DNA from: Burkholderia diffusa
GTDB taxonomy: Bacteria > Pseudomonadota > Gammaproteobacteria > Burkholderiales > Burkholderiaceae
NCBI RefSeq assembly: GCF_902499115.1
Contig: NZ_CABVPN010000014.1
Location: forward strand, 1 to 64,000
DNA: 64,000 nt
Direction: 5' to 3'
The stretch's first letter is position 1. Each line of letters begins with the position of its first letter. The translations under genes and the position numbers were made by a program. Positions 36,854 through 44,593 of the stretch are shown one piece after another. The notes beneath the pieces were generated by a model. That model was not told where the DNA came from, made no database searches, and saw only the letters and a list, made by a program, of their open reading frames with translations.

Positions 36854-36931
36854 CAGCACATGATCACACTGCAATCCCGGCGCAATGCAAGGCTGGTTTC
36901 CATCAAGAACCCGAACAACAAGGAGCTCGTC

Positions 36932-37348
36932 ATGACGTCCGCAACTGCAGCAGCAACCGAAACCGCAACCCTGGAACGCGCGATCGCGTGGTTCGACATC
37001 CCGTCCCTCGATTTCGACCGGGCGATCCGTTTCTACGAAACCGTGCTGCAGACGACGCTGCAACGTGAAGTCATCGGCGGCGTGCCGATGGCCGTGTTCG
37101 ATCACGAAGCGTCGAGCACGGGCGGCAGCATCGTGTTCGATCCGCAGCAGATGAAGCCGAGCGCCAACGGCGTGCTCGTGTACCTGAACGCCGGCGAATC
37201 GGTCGTCGCGGCGCTCGAGCGCGCGAAGCGCGCAGGCGGCGTCGTGCAGGGCTCGGTCGTCGAGTTGCCGAACAACTACGGCTACATCGGCTACCTGATC
37301 GATACCGAAGGCAACCGCGTCGGCCTGCACGCACCGAAATGCCACTGA
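36932..37348 (+). CDS. VOC-family (glyoxalase/bleomycin-resistance fold) protein
   Basis: A 138-residue vicinal-oxygen-chelate protein: AIAWFDIPSLDFDRAIRFYETVLQ at the N-terminus and YGYIGYLIDTEGNRVGLHAPK at the end are hallmark ends of the paired beta-alpha-beta-beta-beta modules. AAGGAG lies 7 nt before the ATG. The reaction is unknown. It lies 73 bp before a WYL-domain regulator, a pairing often seen for stress-induced VOC genes. Confidence 0.85.
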   Translation: MTSATAAATETATLERAIAWFDIPSLDFDRAIRFYETVLQTTLQREVIGGVPMAVFDHEASSTGGSIVFDPQQMKPSANGVLVYLNAGESVVAALERAKRAGGVVQGSVVELPNNYGYIGYLIDTEGNRVGLHAPKCH

Positions 37349-37421
37349 GCGCGTCTACGATCCGGCCGGCGCGGCGCTATCATCGCGAAGTCCCCGTAGC
37401 CGTTGGAGTCGAGGTTCAGCC

Positions 37422-38108
37422 ATGACGCGCCGTGCCGACCGCCTGTTCCAGATCGCCGAGCTGCTGCGCGGGCGTCGTCTCACGACTGCGCAGCAGCTCG
37501 CCGACTGGCTGTCGGTGTCGCCGCGCACGGTCTATCGCGACGTGCGCGACCTGCAACTGTCAGGGGTGCCGATCGAAGGCGAAGCCGGCATCGGCTACCG
37601 GCTGAACCGCAACGCGAGCCTGCCGCCGCTCACGTTCACCGCCGAGGAGCTCGCGGCACTCGCGGCCGGCGCGCGGATGCTCGAGACCTGGGGCGGCGCG
37701 CGCTTCGCGGGCGGTGCGCGTTCGGCGCTCGCGAAGATCGCGTCGGCGATGCCGGCCGACAAGCGCACCGCGCTCGATCGCCTGCCGGTGTTCGCGCCCT
37801 CGTTCCACATCGACGAGACATTCTGCGCGAAGGTCGACGCGATCCACCAAGCGGTCGACACGCATCACATCGTCAGCTTCGACTACCGCGACCGGCTCGG
37901 CGCGCACACGAAGCGCCGCGTGTGGCCGCTCGGGCTCGTCTACTGGGGCGGACGCTGGACGATCGGCGCGTGGTGCGAGCTGCGCGACGACTTCCGCACC
38001 TTCGACATCGCGCGGATGGGCGACATCACCGTGCACGAGCAGTTTCCGGACATGGAAGGCCGGCGCATCGCCGACTACATGCGGATCGCGGAAGCGCCGA
38101 TGCGCTGA
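37422..38108 (+). CDS. YafY-type HTH/WYL-domain transcriptional regulator
   Basis: A 228-residue DNA-binding protein. N-terminal helix-turn-helix (RLTTAQQLADWLSVSPRTVYRDVRDLQLSGVPI, about 19-51) is followed by a WYL effector domain (about 135-220; HIVSFDYRDRLG, RRVWPLGLVYWGGRWTIGAWCEL). WYL domains bind small ligands or nucleic acids. It probably controls the adjacent VOC gene. A TATCAT box at 37378-37383 could drive it separately. Confidence 0.88.
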   Translation: MTRRADRLFQIAELLRGRRLTTAQQLADWLSVSPRTVYRDVRDLQLSGVPIEGEAGIGYRLNRNASLPPLTFTAEELAALAAGARMLETWGGARFAGGARSALAKIASAMPADKRTALDRLPVFAPSFHIDETFCAKVDAIHQAVDTHHIVSFDYRDRLGAHTKRRVWPLGLVYWGGRWTIGAWCELRDDFRTFDIARMGDITVHEQFPDMEGRRIADYMRIAEAPMR

Positions 38109-38129
38109 CGCGCGCCGCCGCCATTCGCA

Positions 38130-38153
38130 TGCCGGGGCGGCCGCGCCCCGGCA
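38130..38153. terminator. Hairpin between convergent WYL regulator and nitrilase
   Basis: A 9-bp stem TGCCGGGGC / GCCCCGGCA with a 6-nt loop in the 52-bp gap. No T tract follows on either strand, so termination is only suggested by the convergent setting. Confidence 0.35.
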
Positions 38154-38160
38154 ACGCCCG

Positions 38161-39084
38161 TCATTCCCCGAACACGACTGACCGCTTCGGCCGCTCGTCG
38201 ACGTGCAGCGAAAACACGTCGGGGCGCGCATAGTGTCCGACCACGTCGAAGTCGTAACGCGCACGCACGAGCTCGTCCGTATCGATACGCGCGGTCACGA
38301 GCCCGGGCTCGCCGATCAGCGGCTCCGTCAGCAGGTCGCCGAGCGGCCCGACGATCACGCTGCCGCCGCGGATCAGCGGCCGCTCGGGATCCCAGCCCGG
38401 CACGTCGATGCCGAGCGCTCGCGGCGACGGCTGCACCTGGCAGGCGCTCACGACGAAGCAGCGCCCTTCGTGCGCGATGTGCCGCATCGAGCTTTGCCAC
38501 AGGTCGCGCTCGTCGACGGTCGGCGCGCACCAGATCTGCACGCCTTTCGCATACATCGCGCAGCGCAGGAGCGGCATGTGGTTCTCCCAGCAGATCGCGG
38601 CGCCCGCACGGCCCGCGGCCGTGTCGACCACCGGCAGTGTCGAGCCATCGCCCTGCCCCCAGATCAGCCGCTCGGTGCCGGTCGGCATCAGCTTGCGGTG
38701 CTTCGCGACGAGCCCGTCGCGCGGATCGAAGAACAGCGCCGTGCAGTACAACGTGCTGCCGCCGCGCTCGATCACGCCGATCACCAGGCTCGCGCCCGTG
38801 CGCTGCGACAGCGCTGCCAGTTCGTCGGTTTCGGGGCCCGGCACGTCGATCGCCTGCGCGGCATAGCGCGCATACGCGTCGCGGCCCTCGGGCAGCCGGT
38901 AGCCGAGCCGCGTGCCGAAGATCTCGCCCTTCGGATAGCCGCCGAGCACGGCCTCCGGCAGCACGACGAGCGACGCGCCGCTGTCGCGGATCGCGGCTTC
39001 GTAGCCGAGGATCGTGTCGAGCGTGGCGCGCGTGCCGGCGGGCGATGCGCCGATCTGCAGCGCGGCGATAACTGAGGTGGACAT
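38161..39084 (-). CDS. Nitrilase
   Basis: Hydrolyses an organic nitrile to the carboxylate and ammonia. The 307-residue product carries the catalytic triad Glu44 (VLPEAVLGGYPKG), Lys131 (KHRKLMPTGTERL) and Cys165 (AAICWENHMPLLR), the CWENHMPL motif being typical of true nitrilases rather than amidases. It is divergent from a LysR regulator with a 79-bp intergenic region rich in ATCGAT repeats. Substrate class (aliphatic or aromatic) is not determined. Confidence 0.92.
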   Translation of the reverse strand: MSTSVIAALQIGASPAGTRATLDTILGYEAAIRDSGASLVVLPEAVLGGYPKGEIFGTRLGYRLPEGRDAYARYAAQAIDVPGPETDELAALSQRTGASLVIGVIERGGSTLYCTALFFDPRDGLVAKHRKLMPTGTERLIWGQGDGSTLPVVDTAAGRAGAAICWENHMPLLRCAMYAKGVQIWCAPTVDERDLWQSSMRHIAHEGRCFVVSACQVQPSPRALGIDVPGWDPERPLIRGGSVIVGPLGDLLTEPLIGEPGLVTARIDTDELVRARYDFDVVGHYARPDVFSLHVDERPKRSVVFGE

Positions 39085-39116
39085 GAAAGCGTCTCCAGTG
39101 AGTGGGTGACGCCATC

Positions 39117-39151
39117 TTTATCGATATCATTTCATCGATCAAATCGATAAA
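39117..39151. promoter_or_regulatory. Symmetric ATCGAT repeat operator between nitrilase and lysR genes
   Basis: TTTATCGAT (39117-39125) and its exact inverse ATCGATAAA (39143-39151) flank a further ATCGAT at 39134-39139. The whole 35-bp element is centred in the divergent promoter region, fitting a LysR-type binding site. Confidence 0.6.
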
Positions 39152-39163
39152 ACGATAACTGAC

Positions 39164-40084
39164 ATGAATACGGATGATATCGCCGGGCTCGACCTGAACC
39201 TGCTGAAGGTGTTCGAGGCGCTGTACGAGGAAGGCGGCGCGAGCCGCGCGGCGCTTCGGCTCGGCCTCACGCAATCGGCGGTAAGTGCGGCGCTCGCGCG
39301 GCTACGCGTGATCTACGCCGATCCGCTGTTCGTGCGCACCGGCCGCGGGCTCGCGCCGACGCCGCGCGCGGACGAACTGAAGCCGATCCTCTCCGATGCG
39401 CTCGACCGCTGCCGCGCAAGCCTCGCGATCGCGGCCGACGGCGGCGAACGGGTCGGCCGTACGATCTCGATCGGCCTGTCGGACGACTTCGAGATCGCGC
39501 TCGGCCGCGCGCTGATCGACGCAGTCGCGCGCGAAGCCCCGGGCATCCGGCTGATCTTTCGGCAGACGCACAGCGGTATCGCGGGCGACGCGCTGCTGCG
39601 GCACGGCGTCGATCTCGCGATCGCGTCGGGCGGGTTCTCGGCGAACGGCCTGAGCCGGCGCGCGGTCGCGACGGGTGGCTACGCATGCCTCATCGATCCG
39701 GCCGGCCGCGCGCACGCGCCGCGCACGCTCGTGCTCGCCGATTTCGTGCAGCGCGATCACCTGCTCGTGTCGTCGGGCGGCGTGATCGGGATCGTCGACG
39801 AAGCCCTGGCCGCGCTCGGCCACAAACGGCGCGTCGCGGCGTCGACCACGCATTTCGCGGCGCTGCCGTACCTGCTCGCCGGCTCCGACGCGGTGGCCAC
39901 GATACCGGCGCATGCGGCTCGCGCGATCGCGCAGTCGACGTCGCTGCGCGCGCTCGCGTGCCCGGTCGAGCTGCCGGGCTACCCGGTGGAAATCGGCTGG
40001 CGCACGAGCACGCAGCGCGACCCGGCGATCGTGCGCGTGCGGGATACGATCGCCGCCTGCGTCGCGACGATCGTCGCCCCGTGA
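39164..40084 (+). CDS. LysR-type transcriptional regulator (probable nitrilase regulator)
   Basis: A 306-residue LysR protein with N-terminal DNA-binding domain (LLKVFEALYEEGGASRAALRLGLTQSAVSAALARLR, about 14-48) and a periplasmic-binding-protein-like effector domain. The NodD/LinR-like phrase DLNLLKVFEAL fits the LinR-type subgroup. The divergent position next to the nitrilase, with a shared operator, suggests it controls that gene and itself. Confidence 0.88.
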   Translation: MNTDDIAGLDLNLLKVFEALYEEGGASRAALRLGLTQSAVSAALARLRVIYADPLFVRTGRGLAPTPRADELKPILSDALDRCRASLAIAADGGERVGRTISIGLSDDFEIALGRALIDAVAREAPGIRLIFRQTHSGIAGDALLRHGVDLAIASGGFSANGLSRRAVATGGYACLIDPAGRAHAPRTLVLADFVQRDHLLVSSGGVIGIVDEALAALGHKRRVAASTTHFAALPYLLAGSDAVATIPAHAARAIAQSTSLRALACPVELPGYPVEIGWRTSTQRDPAIVRVRDTIAACVATIVAP

Positions 40085-40127
40085 AAAACGGGGCGCGATT
40101 CGACTCGTGACGATCGGACCTTCCGCC

Positions 40128-40150
40128 CCTCGGCTGGCCGCCAGCCGAGG
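40128..40150. other. Long hairpin between lysR and the Nudix gene
   Basis: CCTCGGCTGGC and its exact complement GCCAGCCGAGG around a single C. No T tract follows, so it may be an attenuator, a Rho-associated 3' end structure or a protein site. Confidence 0.35.
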
Positions 40151-40262
40151 CGGGCGGCGCCCATGCGCGTCGCGGCAATCGGGAAGACCTGTTGCCGCCG
40201 CAAAGAACGACCGGGGTCGGATTCGTCTAACCAGACGGCCGGCAGCGTCCGGGCGCAACCGG

Positions 40263-40268
40263 TAAAAT
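40263..40268 (+). promoter_or_regulatory. Candidate -10 box for Nudix-mnmA
   Basis: TAAAAT ends 8 bp before the ATG at 40277, so the transcript would have almost no leader. Confidence 0.4.
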
Positions 40269-40276
40269 GCCGAACC

Positions 40277-40786
40277 ATGAAACCCGAAATCTGGACCCCG
40301 CATGTGACCGTCGCGGCGCTCGTCGAGCGCGCCGGTCGCTTTCTCGTGATCGAGGAAGAAACCTCGACGGGCCTGCGCATCAACCAGCCGGCCGGCCACC
40401 TCGAAGCCGGCGAGACACTCGCCGACGCCGTGATCCGCGAAACGCTCGAGGAAACCGCGCATCCGTTCGTACCCGACGCGCTCGTCGGCGTCTATCTCGC
40501 GCACTACGACCGCCCCGGCAGCGCCGGCGCGACCTATCTGCGCTTCACGTTCTGCGGCACGGCCGGCGAGCCGGTGCCGGGCCACATGCTCGACGACGGC
40601 ATCGTCCGTACGCTGTGGATGAGCGCCGACGAACTACGCGCGTGCAGCGAGCGCCATCGCTCGCCGGCGGTGATGCGCTGCGTCGACGACTATCTCGCCG
40701 GGCGGCGCATTCCGCTCGATTTCGTGCACACGCATTCGGTCGCGCCGCGCCCGGAAGCATTCGACCGTCAGGCGGTAAACAAATGA
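40277..40786 (+). CDS. Nudix hydrolase (NudJ-like)
   Basis: A 169-residue Nudix hydrolase, probably a phosphatase for (d)NTPs or thiamine pyrophosphate like NudJ. The Nudix box reads GHLEAGETLADAVIRETLEE then TAH: the catalytic E residues are present but the usual G after EET is Ala. It overlaps mnmA by ATGA, so the two are co-translated; the same Nudix-mnmA pair occurs in E. coli and many relatives. Confidence 0.88.
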   Translation: MKPEIWTPHVTVAALVERAGRFLVIEEETSTGLRINQPAGHLEAGETLADAVIRETLEETAHPFVPDALVGVYLAHYDRPGSAGATYLRFTFCGTAGEPVPGHMLDDGIVRTLWMSADELRACSERHRSPAVMRCVDDYLAGRRIPLDFVHTHSVAPRPEAFDRQAVNK

Positions 40787-41961
40787 GCAAGCGCCGTGTA
40801 GTAGTGGGCATGTCGGGCGGCGTCGATTCGTCGGTGACCGCGTGGCTGCTGAAGGAACAGGGGTACGACGTGGTCGGCCTGTTCATGAAGAACTGGGAAG
40901 ACGACGACGACGGCGAATACTGCTCGACGCGCCAGGACTGGATCGACGTGGTGTCGGTGGCCGACCTGATCGGCATCGACGTGGAAGCCGTGAACTTCGC
41001 GGCCGAATACAAGGACCGCGTGTTCGCCGAATTCCTGCGCGAATACTCGGCCGGCCGCACGCCGAACCCGGACGTGCTGTGCAACGCCGAGATCAAATTC
41101 AAGGCGTTCCTCGACCACGCGATGTCGCTCGACGCGGAAATGATCGCGACGGGCCATTACGCGCGCGTGCGCGAGCGCGACGGTCGCTTCGAACTGCTGA
41201 AGGCCTTCGATCACACGAAAGACCAGTCGTACTTCCTGCACCGGCTGAACCAGGCGCAGCTGTCGAAGACGATGTTCCCGCTCGGCGAGATCCCGAAGAC
41301 GAAGGTGCGCGAGATCGCCGCGCAGATCGGCCTGCCGAACGCGAAGAAAAAGGACTCGACCGGCATCTGCTTCATCGGCGAACGGCCGTTCCGCGACTTC
41401 CTGAACCGCTATCTTCCGACGAAACCCGGCCCGATGAAGACGCCCGACGGCAAGGTGGTCGGCGAGCACATCGGCCTCGCGTTCTACACGTTCGGCCAGC
41501 GCAAGGGCATCGGCCTCGGCGGCAGCAAGGACGGCAGCGGCGAACCGTGGTTCGTCGCGGCGAAGGACATCGCGTCGAACACGCTGTACGTCGTGCAGGG
41601 CCACGACCACCCGTGGCTGCTGTCGCGCGAGCTCGTCGCCGGCAACGTGAGCTGGGTCGCGGGCGAGCCGCCGGCCGAAGGCTTTTCGTGCGGGGCGAAG
41701 ACGCGCTATCGTCAGGCCGATGCGGCCTGCAGGTTCGGCCGGGCCGCGTTCGGCCGGGCCGCGCTCGGCGGGACCGACGGCGAGCGCTTCTCGCTCGCGT
41801 TCGACGACGCGCAATGGGCGGTGACGCCCGGCCAGTCGGCCGTGCTGTACGACGGCGAGATCTGCCTCGGCGGCGGCATCATCGAGTTCGCGGCCACCGG
41901 CCAGCCCGGCCAGGCCGTCCCGGCGGCAGCCCACGCGGGCGCGCTCGCCGAAGCACGCTGA
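40783..41961 (+). CDS. mnmA: tRNA-specific 2-thiouridylase MnmA
   Basis: Adds sulphur to U34 of tRNA(Lys, Glu, Gln). The 392 residues include the PP-loop GMSGGVDSSVTAWLL (about 9-23), the catalytic Cys in NPDVLCNAEIKF and the second Cys in STGICFIGER. The C-terminal beta domain carries an in-frame tandem duplication FGRAA-FGRAA encoded by a perfect 15-bp repeat. The N-terminus overlaps the Nudix gene by 4 bp. Confidence 0.96.
   Translation: MSKRRVVVGMSGGVDSSVTAWLLKEQGYDVVGLFMKNWEDDDDGEYCSTRQDWIDVVSVADLIGIDVEAVNFAAEYKDRVFAEFLREYSAGRTPNPDVLCNAEIKFKAFLDHAMSLDAEMIATGHYARVRERDGRFELLKAFDHTKDQSYFLHRLNQAQLSKTMFPLGEIPKTKVREIAAQIGLPNAKKKDSTGICFIGERPFRDFLNRYLPTKPGPMKTPDGKVVGEHIGLAFYTFGQRKGIGLGGSKDGSGEPWFVAAKDIASNTLYVVQGHDHPWLLSRELVAGNVSWVAGEPPAEGFSCGAKTRYRQADAACRFGRAAFGRAALGGTDGERFSLAFDDAQWAVTPGQSAVLYDGEICLGGGIIEFAATGQPGQAVPAAAHAGALAEAR
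41734..41763 (+). repeat. Perfect 15-bp tandem duplication inside mnmA
   Basis: TTCGGCCGGGCCGCG occurs twice in a row (41734-41748 and 41749-41763), adding FGRAA in frame to the C-terminal beta-barrel. Confidence 0.9.
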
Positions 41962-42080
41962 CATCCATTCGGTTTAGACTTGCGGCACGCCGCGCCCGGC
42001 GGAACACGATTCCGTCGCGGCCGGTGCGCCGCCGCGCAGCGTACGCATGGCGGCATTTCAAGATTCTTGCGGAGCCCCCC

Positions 42081-43700
42081 ATGCTTTCCAGACGCTACCT
42101 CGCAATGTGGTGCGCCGTGCTGCTGCTCGTTGCCGTGGCCGCACTCGCGTCGATTCACGTGCTTTCCTGGCTGTGGATCATCATCCCCGTCGCCCTCGTC
42201 GCCCTCGGCCTGTATGACCTGAACCAGGACCGTCACGCGATCCTGCGCAATTACCCGCTCTGGGGTCATTTCCGCTTCCTGTTCGAGTTCATCCGCCCCG
42301 AGATCCGCCAGTATTTCGTCGAGGACGACACCGACGAGAAGCCGTTCTCCCGCGCGCAGCGCAGCCTCGTCTATCAGCGCGCGAAGAACGTCGCCGACAA
42401 TCGCCCGTACGGCACCGAGCTGAACGTGAAGGCCGTCGCGCACGAATGGATCAGCCACTCGCTCGCGCCGACGAAGCTGCCGAACCATGACTTCCGCATC
42501 CGGGTCGGCGCGAACCGCGCCCAGCCGTACGACATCTCGATCTTCAACATCTCGGCGATGAGCTTCGGCTCGCTGTCCGCGAACGCGATCCGCTCGCTGA
42601 ACCTCGGCGCGAAGAAAGGCGGATTCGCGCACGACACCGGCGAAGGCTCGCTGTCGAAGTACCACCGCGAGCACGGCGGCGACATCATCTGGGAAATCGC
42701 ATCCGGCTACTTCGGCTGCCGCAACGACGACGGAACGTTCAACCCGGACAAGTTCGCGAAGCAGGCCGCCGATCCGCAGGTGAAGATGATCGAGATCAAG
42801 CTGTCGCAAGGCGCGAAGCCGGGCCACGGCGGCGTGCTGCCGGCCGCGAAGATCACGCCCGAAATCGCCGAGACGCGCGGCGTGCCGATGGGCAAGGACT
42901 GCATCTCGCCCGCGACGCACTCGGAATTCTCGACGCCGCGCGGTCTGCTCGAATTCGTCGAGCGGCTGCGCACGCTGTCGGGCGGCAAGCCGACCGGCTT
43001 CAAGCTGTGCATCGGCCATCCGTGGGAATTCTTCGGGATCGCGAAGGCGATGATCGAGACGGGCATCGTGCCGGACTTCATCGTCGTCGACGGCGCGGAA
43101 GGCGGCACCGGCGCCGCGCCGCTCGAATTTACCGACCATGTCGGCGTGCCGCTGCAGGAAGGGCTGCTGCTGGTGCACAACACGCTCGTCGGGATCGGCG
43201 TGCGCGACCGCGTGAAGATCGGCGCAAGCGGCAAGATCATCACCGCGTTCGACATCGCGCGCACGCTCGCGATCGGCGCGGACTGGGTGAATTCGGCGCG
43301 TGGCTTCATGTTCGCGGTCGGCTGCATCCAGGCGCAGCACTGCCACACCGACCGCTGCCCGACCGGCGTCGCCACGCAGGACCCGGTGCGCCAGCGCGCC
43401 ATCGTCGTGCCCGACAAGGCCGAGCGCGTGTACAACTTCCATCGCAATACGCTGCATGCACTGCAGGAACTCGTGCAGGCGGCCGGCCTGGGCCATCCGT
43501 CCGAGCTGCGCGCGCATCACATCGTGCAGCGCGTCGCGCCGCACGAGGTGCGGCTGATGTCGCAGTTGCTGAAATACCTGAAGCCCGGCGCGCTACTCGA
43601 CGGCCAGACCTGCGGCTATACGCTGTACGACAAGTGGTGGCCGATCGCGCGCAGCGATTCGTTCGTGCTCGGCGAAACCGTTTACACGTCGATCGAGTAA
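42081..43700 (+). CDS. FMN-binding glutamate-synthase-like membrane protein
   Basis: A stand-alone glutamate-synthase alpha-type FMN domain of 539 residues. The first 45 residues form two hydrophobic spans (WCAVLLLVAVAALASIHVL, LWIIIPVALVALGLY). FMN-site motifs are ISAMSFGSLSANAIRSLN and VVDGAEGGTGAAP. A FeS-like motif C-x5-C-x4-C (CIQAQHCHTDRCP) is present. It has no amidotransferase domain, so it is not a full GltB. The 120-bp gap after mnmA ends with GGAG before the ATG. Reaction unknown. Confidence 0.85.
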   Translation: MLSRRYLAMWCAVLLLVAVAALASIHVLSWLWIIIPVALVALGLYDLNQDRHAILRNYPLWGHFRFLFEFIRPEIRQYFVEDDTDEKPFSRAQRSLVYQRAKNVADNRPYGTELNVKAVAHEWISHSLAPTKLPNHDFRIRVGANRAQPYDISIFNISAMSFGSLSANAIRSLNLGAKKGGFAHDTGEGSLSKYHREHGGDIIWEIASGYFGCRNDDGTFNPDKFAKQAADPQVKMIEIKLSQGAKPGHGGVLPAAKITPEIAETRGVPMGKDCISPATHSEFSTPRGLLEFVERLRTLSGGKPTGFKLCIGHPWEFFGIAKAMIETGIVPDFIVVDGAEGGTGAAPLEFTDHVGVPLQEGLLLVHNTLVGIGVRDRVKIGASGKIITAFDIARTLAIGADWVNSARGFMFAVGCIQAQHCHTDRCPTGVATQDPVRQRAIVVPDKAERVYNFHRNTLHALQELVQAAGLGHPSELRAHHIVQRVAPHEVRLMSQLLKYLKPGALLDGQTCGYTLYDKWWPIARSDSFVLGETVYTSIE

Positions 43701-43734
43701 CGCGCGATCGCCCGCCGCCGGAGGCGGCTCGCCA

Positions 43735-43766
43735 AAACGAAAGCGCCCCGCGGGGCGCTTTCGTTT
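43735..43766. terminator. Bidirectional terminator
   Basis: A perfect 32-nt palindrome with A/T-rich ends (AAAC...GTTT) between the convergent glutamate-synthase-like gene and the GST gene. Confidence 0.88.
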
Positions 43767-43794
43767 GTCTGTCCGATTCGCCGCCGGCGGCCGG

Positions 43795-44406
43795 TCAGCC
43801 TTGCGGCAGCGTGTCGACGAACGTCTGCCGCTGCGACAGCTTCACGAAATGCTTGTCGAGGTTCGGATGGCGATCGCGCCAGTCGAGTTCGGGCATCCGG
43901 AAGTCGAGGTAGCCGAGCGCGCAGCCGAGTGCGATGTCGGCGAGCGTGTAATGATTACCGACGCACCACGTCTTGCCGCCGAGACCCTGCGACATCGCGA
44001 CGAGCGCGTCGTCGATCTTGCGCTGTTGGCGCGCGATCCAGCTCGCGCTGCGCTGCGCTTCGTCACGCAGGGTGTGTTCGAGACGAATCGCCACGGCCGC
44101 GTCGAGCACGCCGTCACCCAGCGCTTCCCAGCAACGCACTTCGACACGCTCACGCCCCGACGGCGGAATCAGCTTGCCGACCGGCGACAGCGTATCGACG
44201 TATTCGCAGATCACGCGGGAATCGAACACCGCGGCACCATCCTCCATCACGAGACACGGGACCTTGCCGAGCGGATTCGATGCATGAATGTCCGTCTCCG
44301 GCGCCCACACGTTCTCGAGCTCCAGCTTGTAGTCGATCTTCTTTTCAGCAAGCACGATTCGCGCCTTTCGGACGTACGGGCTGCTGAGCGAACCGATTAA
44401 TTTCAT
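43795..44406 (-). CDS. Glutathione S-transferase family protein
   Basis: A 203-residue two-domain GST. The N-terminal thioredoxin-like domain starts MKLIGSLSSPYVRKARIVLAEK, with Ser9 or Ser10 in the glutathione-activating region, and has NPLGKVPCLVMEDG and the glutathione-site DSRVICEY. The alpha-helical C-terminal domain carries YTLADIALGCALGYLD. The ATG at 44406 is preferred over the adjacent one because AAGG then sits 6 nt upstream. Confidence 0.92.
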   Translation of the reverse strand: MKLIGSLSSPYVRKARIVLAEKKIDYKLELENVWAPETDIHASNPLGKVPCLVMEDGAAVFDSRVICEYVDTLSPVGKLIPPSGRERVEVRCWEALGDGVLDAAVAIRLEHTLRDEAQRSASWIARQQRKIDDALVAMSQGLGGKTWCVGNHYTLADIALGCALGYLDFRMPELDWRDRHPNLDKHFVKLSQRQTFVDTLPQG

Positions 44407-44581
44407 CATCTGCCTTTTTAAGGGAACCGCCGAGAGTATACGTTGTCGCCGATCATAACCGGCCGGTGTGGCCGGGCAGAAAATCGCCCGTCCGGCCTGT
44501 GGATGGTTTGCAACAACCGTCGCCGAGCCCCGTCCGGCGCGGCTTGCCGCCGCGCCTCTCACACGCCGCGTCCGGCGGCGC

Positions 44582-44587
44582 TACAAT
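44582..44587 (+). promoter_or_regulatory. Candidate -10 box, leaderless pepP
   Basis: TACAAT ends 7 bp before the A of the pepP ATG, so the predicted transcription start coincides with the start codon. No ribosome site lies between. Confidence 0.45.
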
Positions 44588-44593
44588 CGCACG

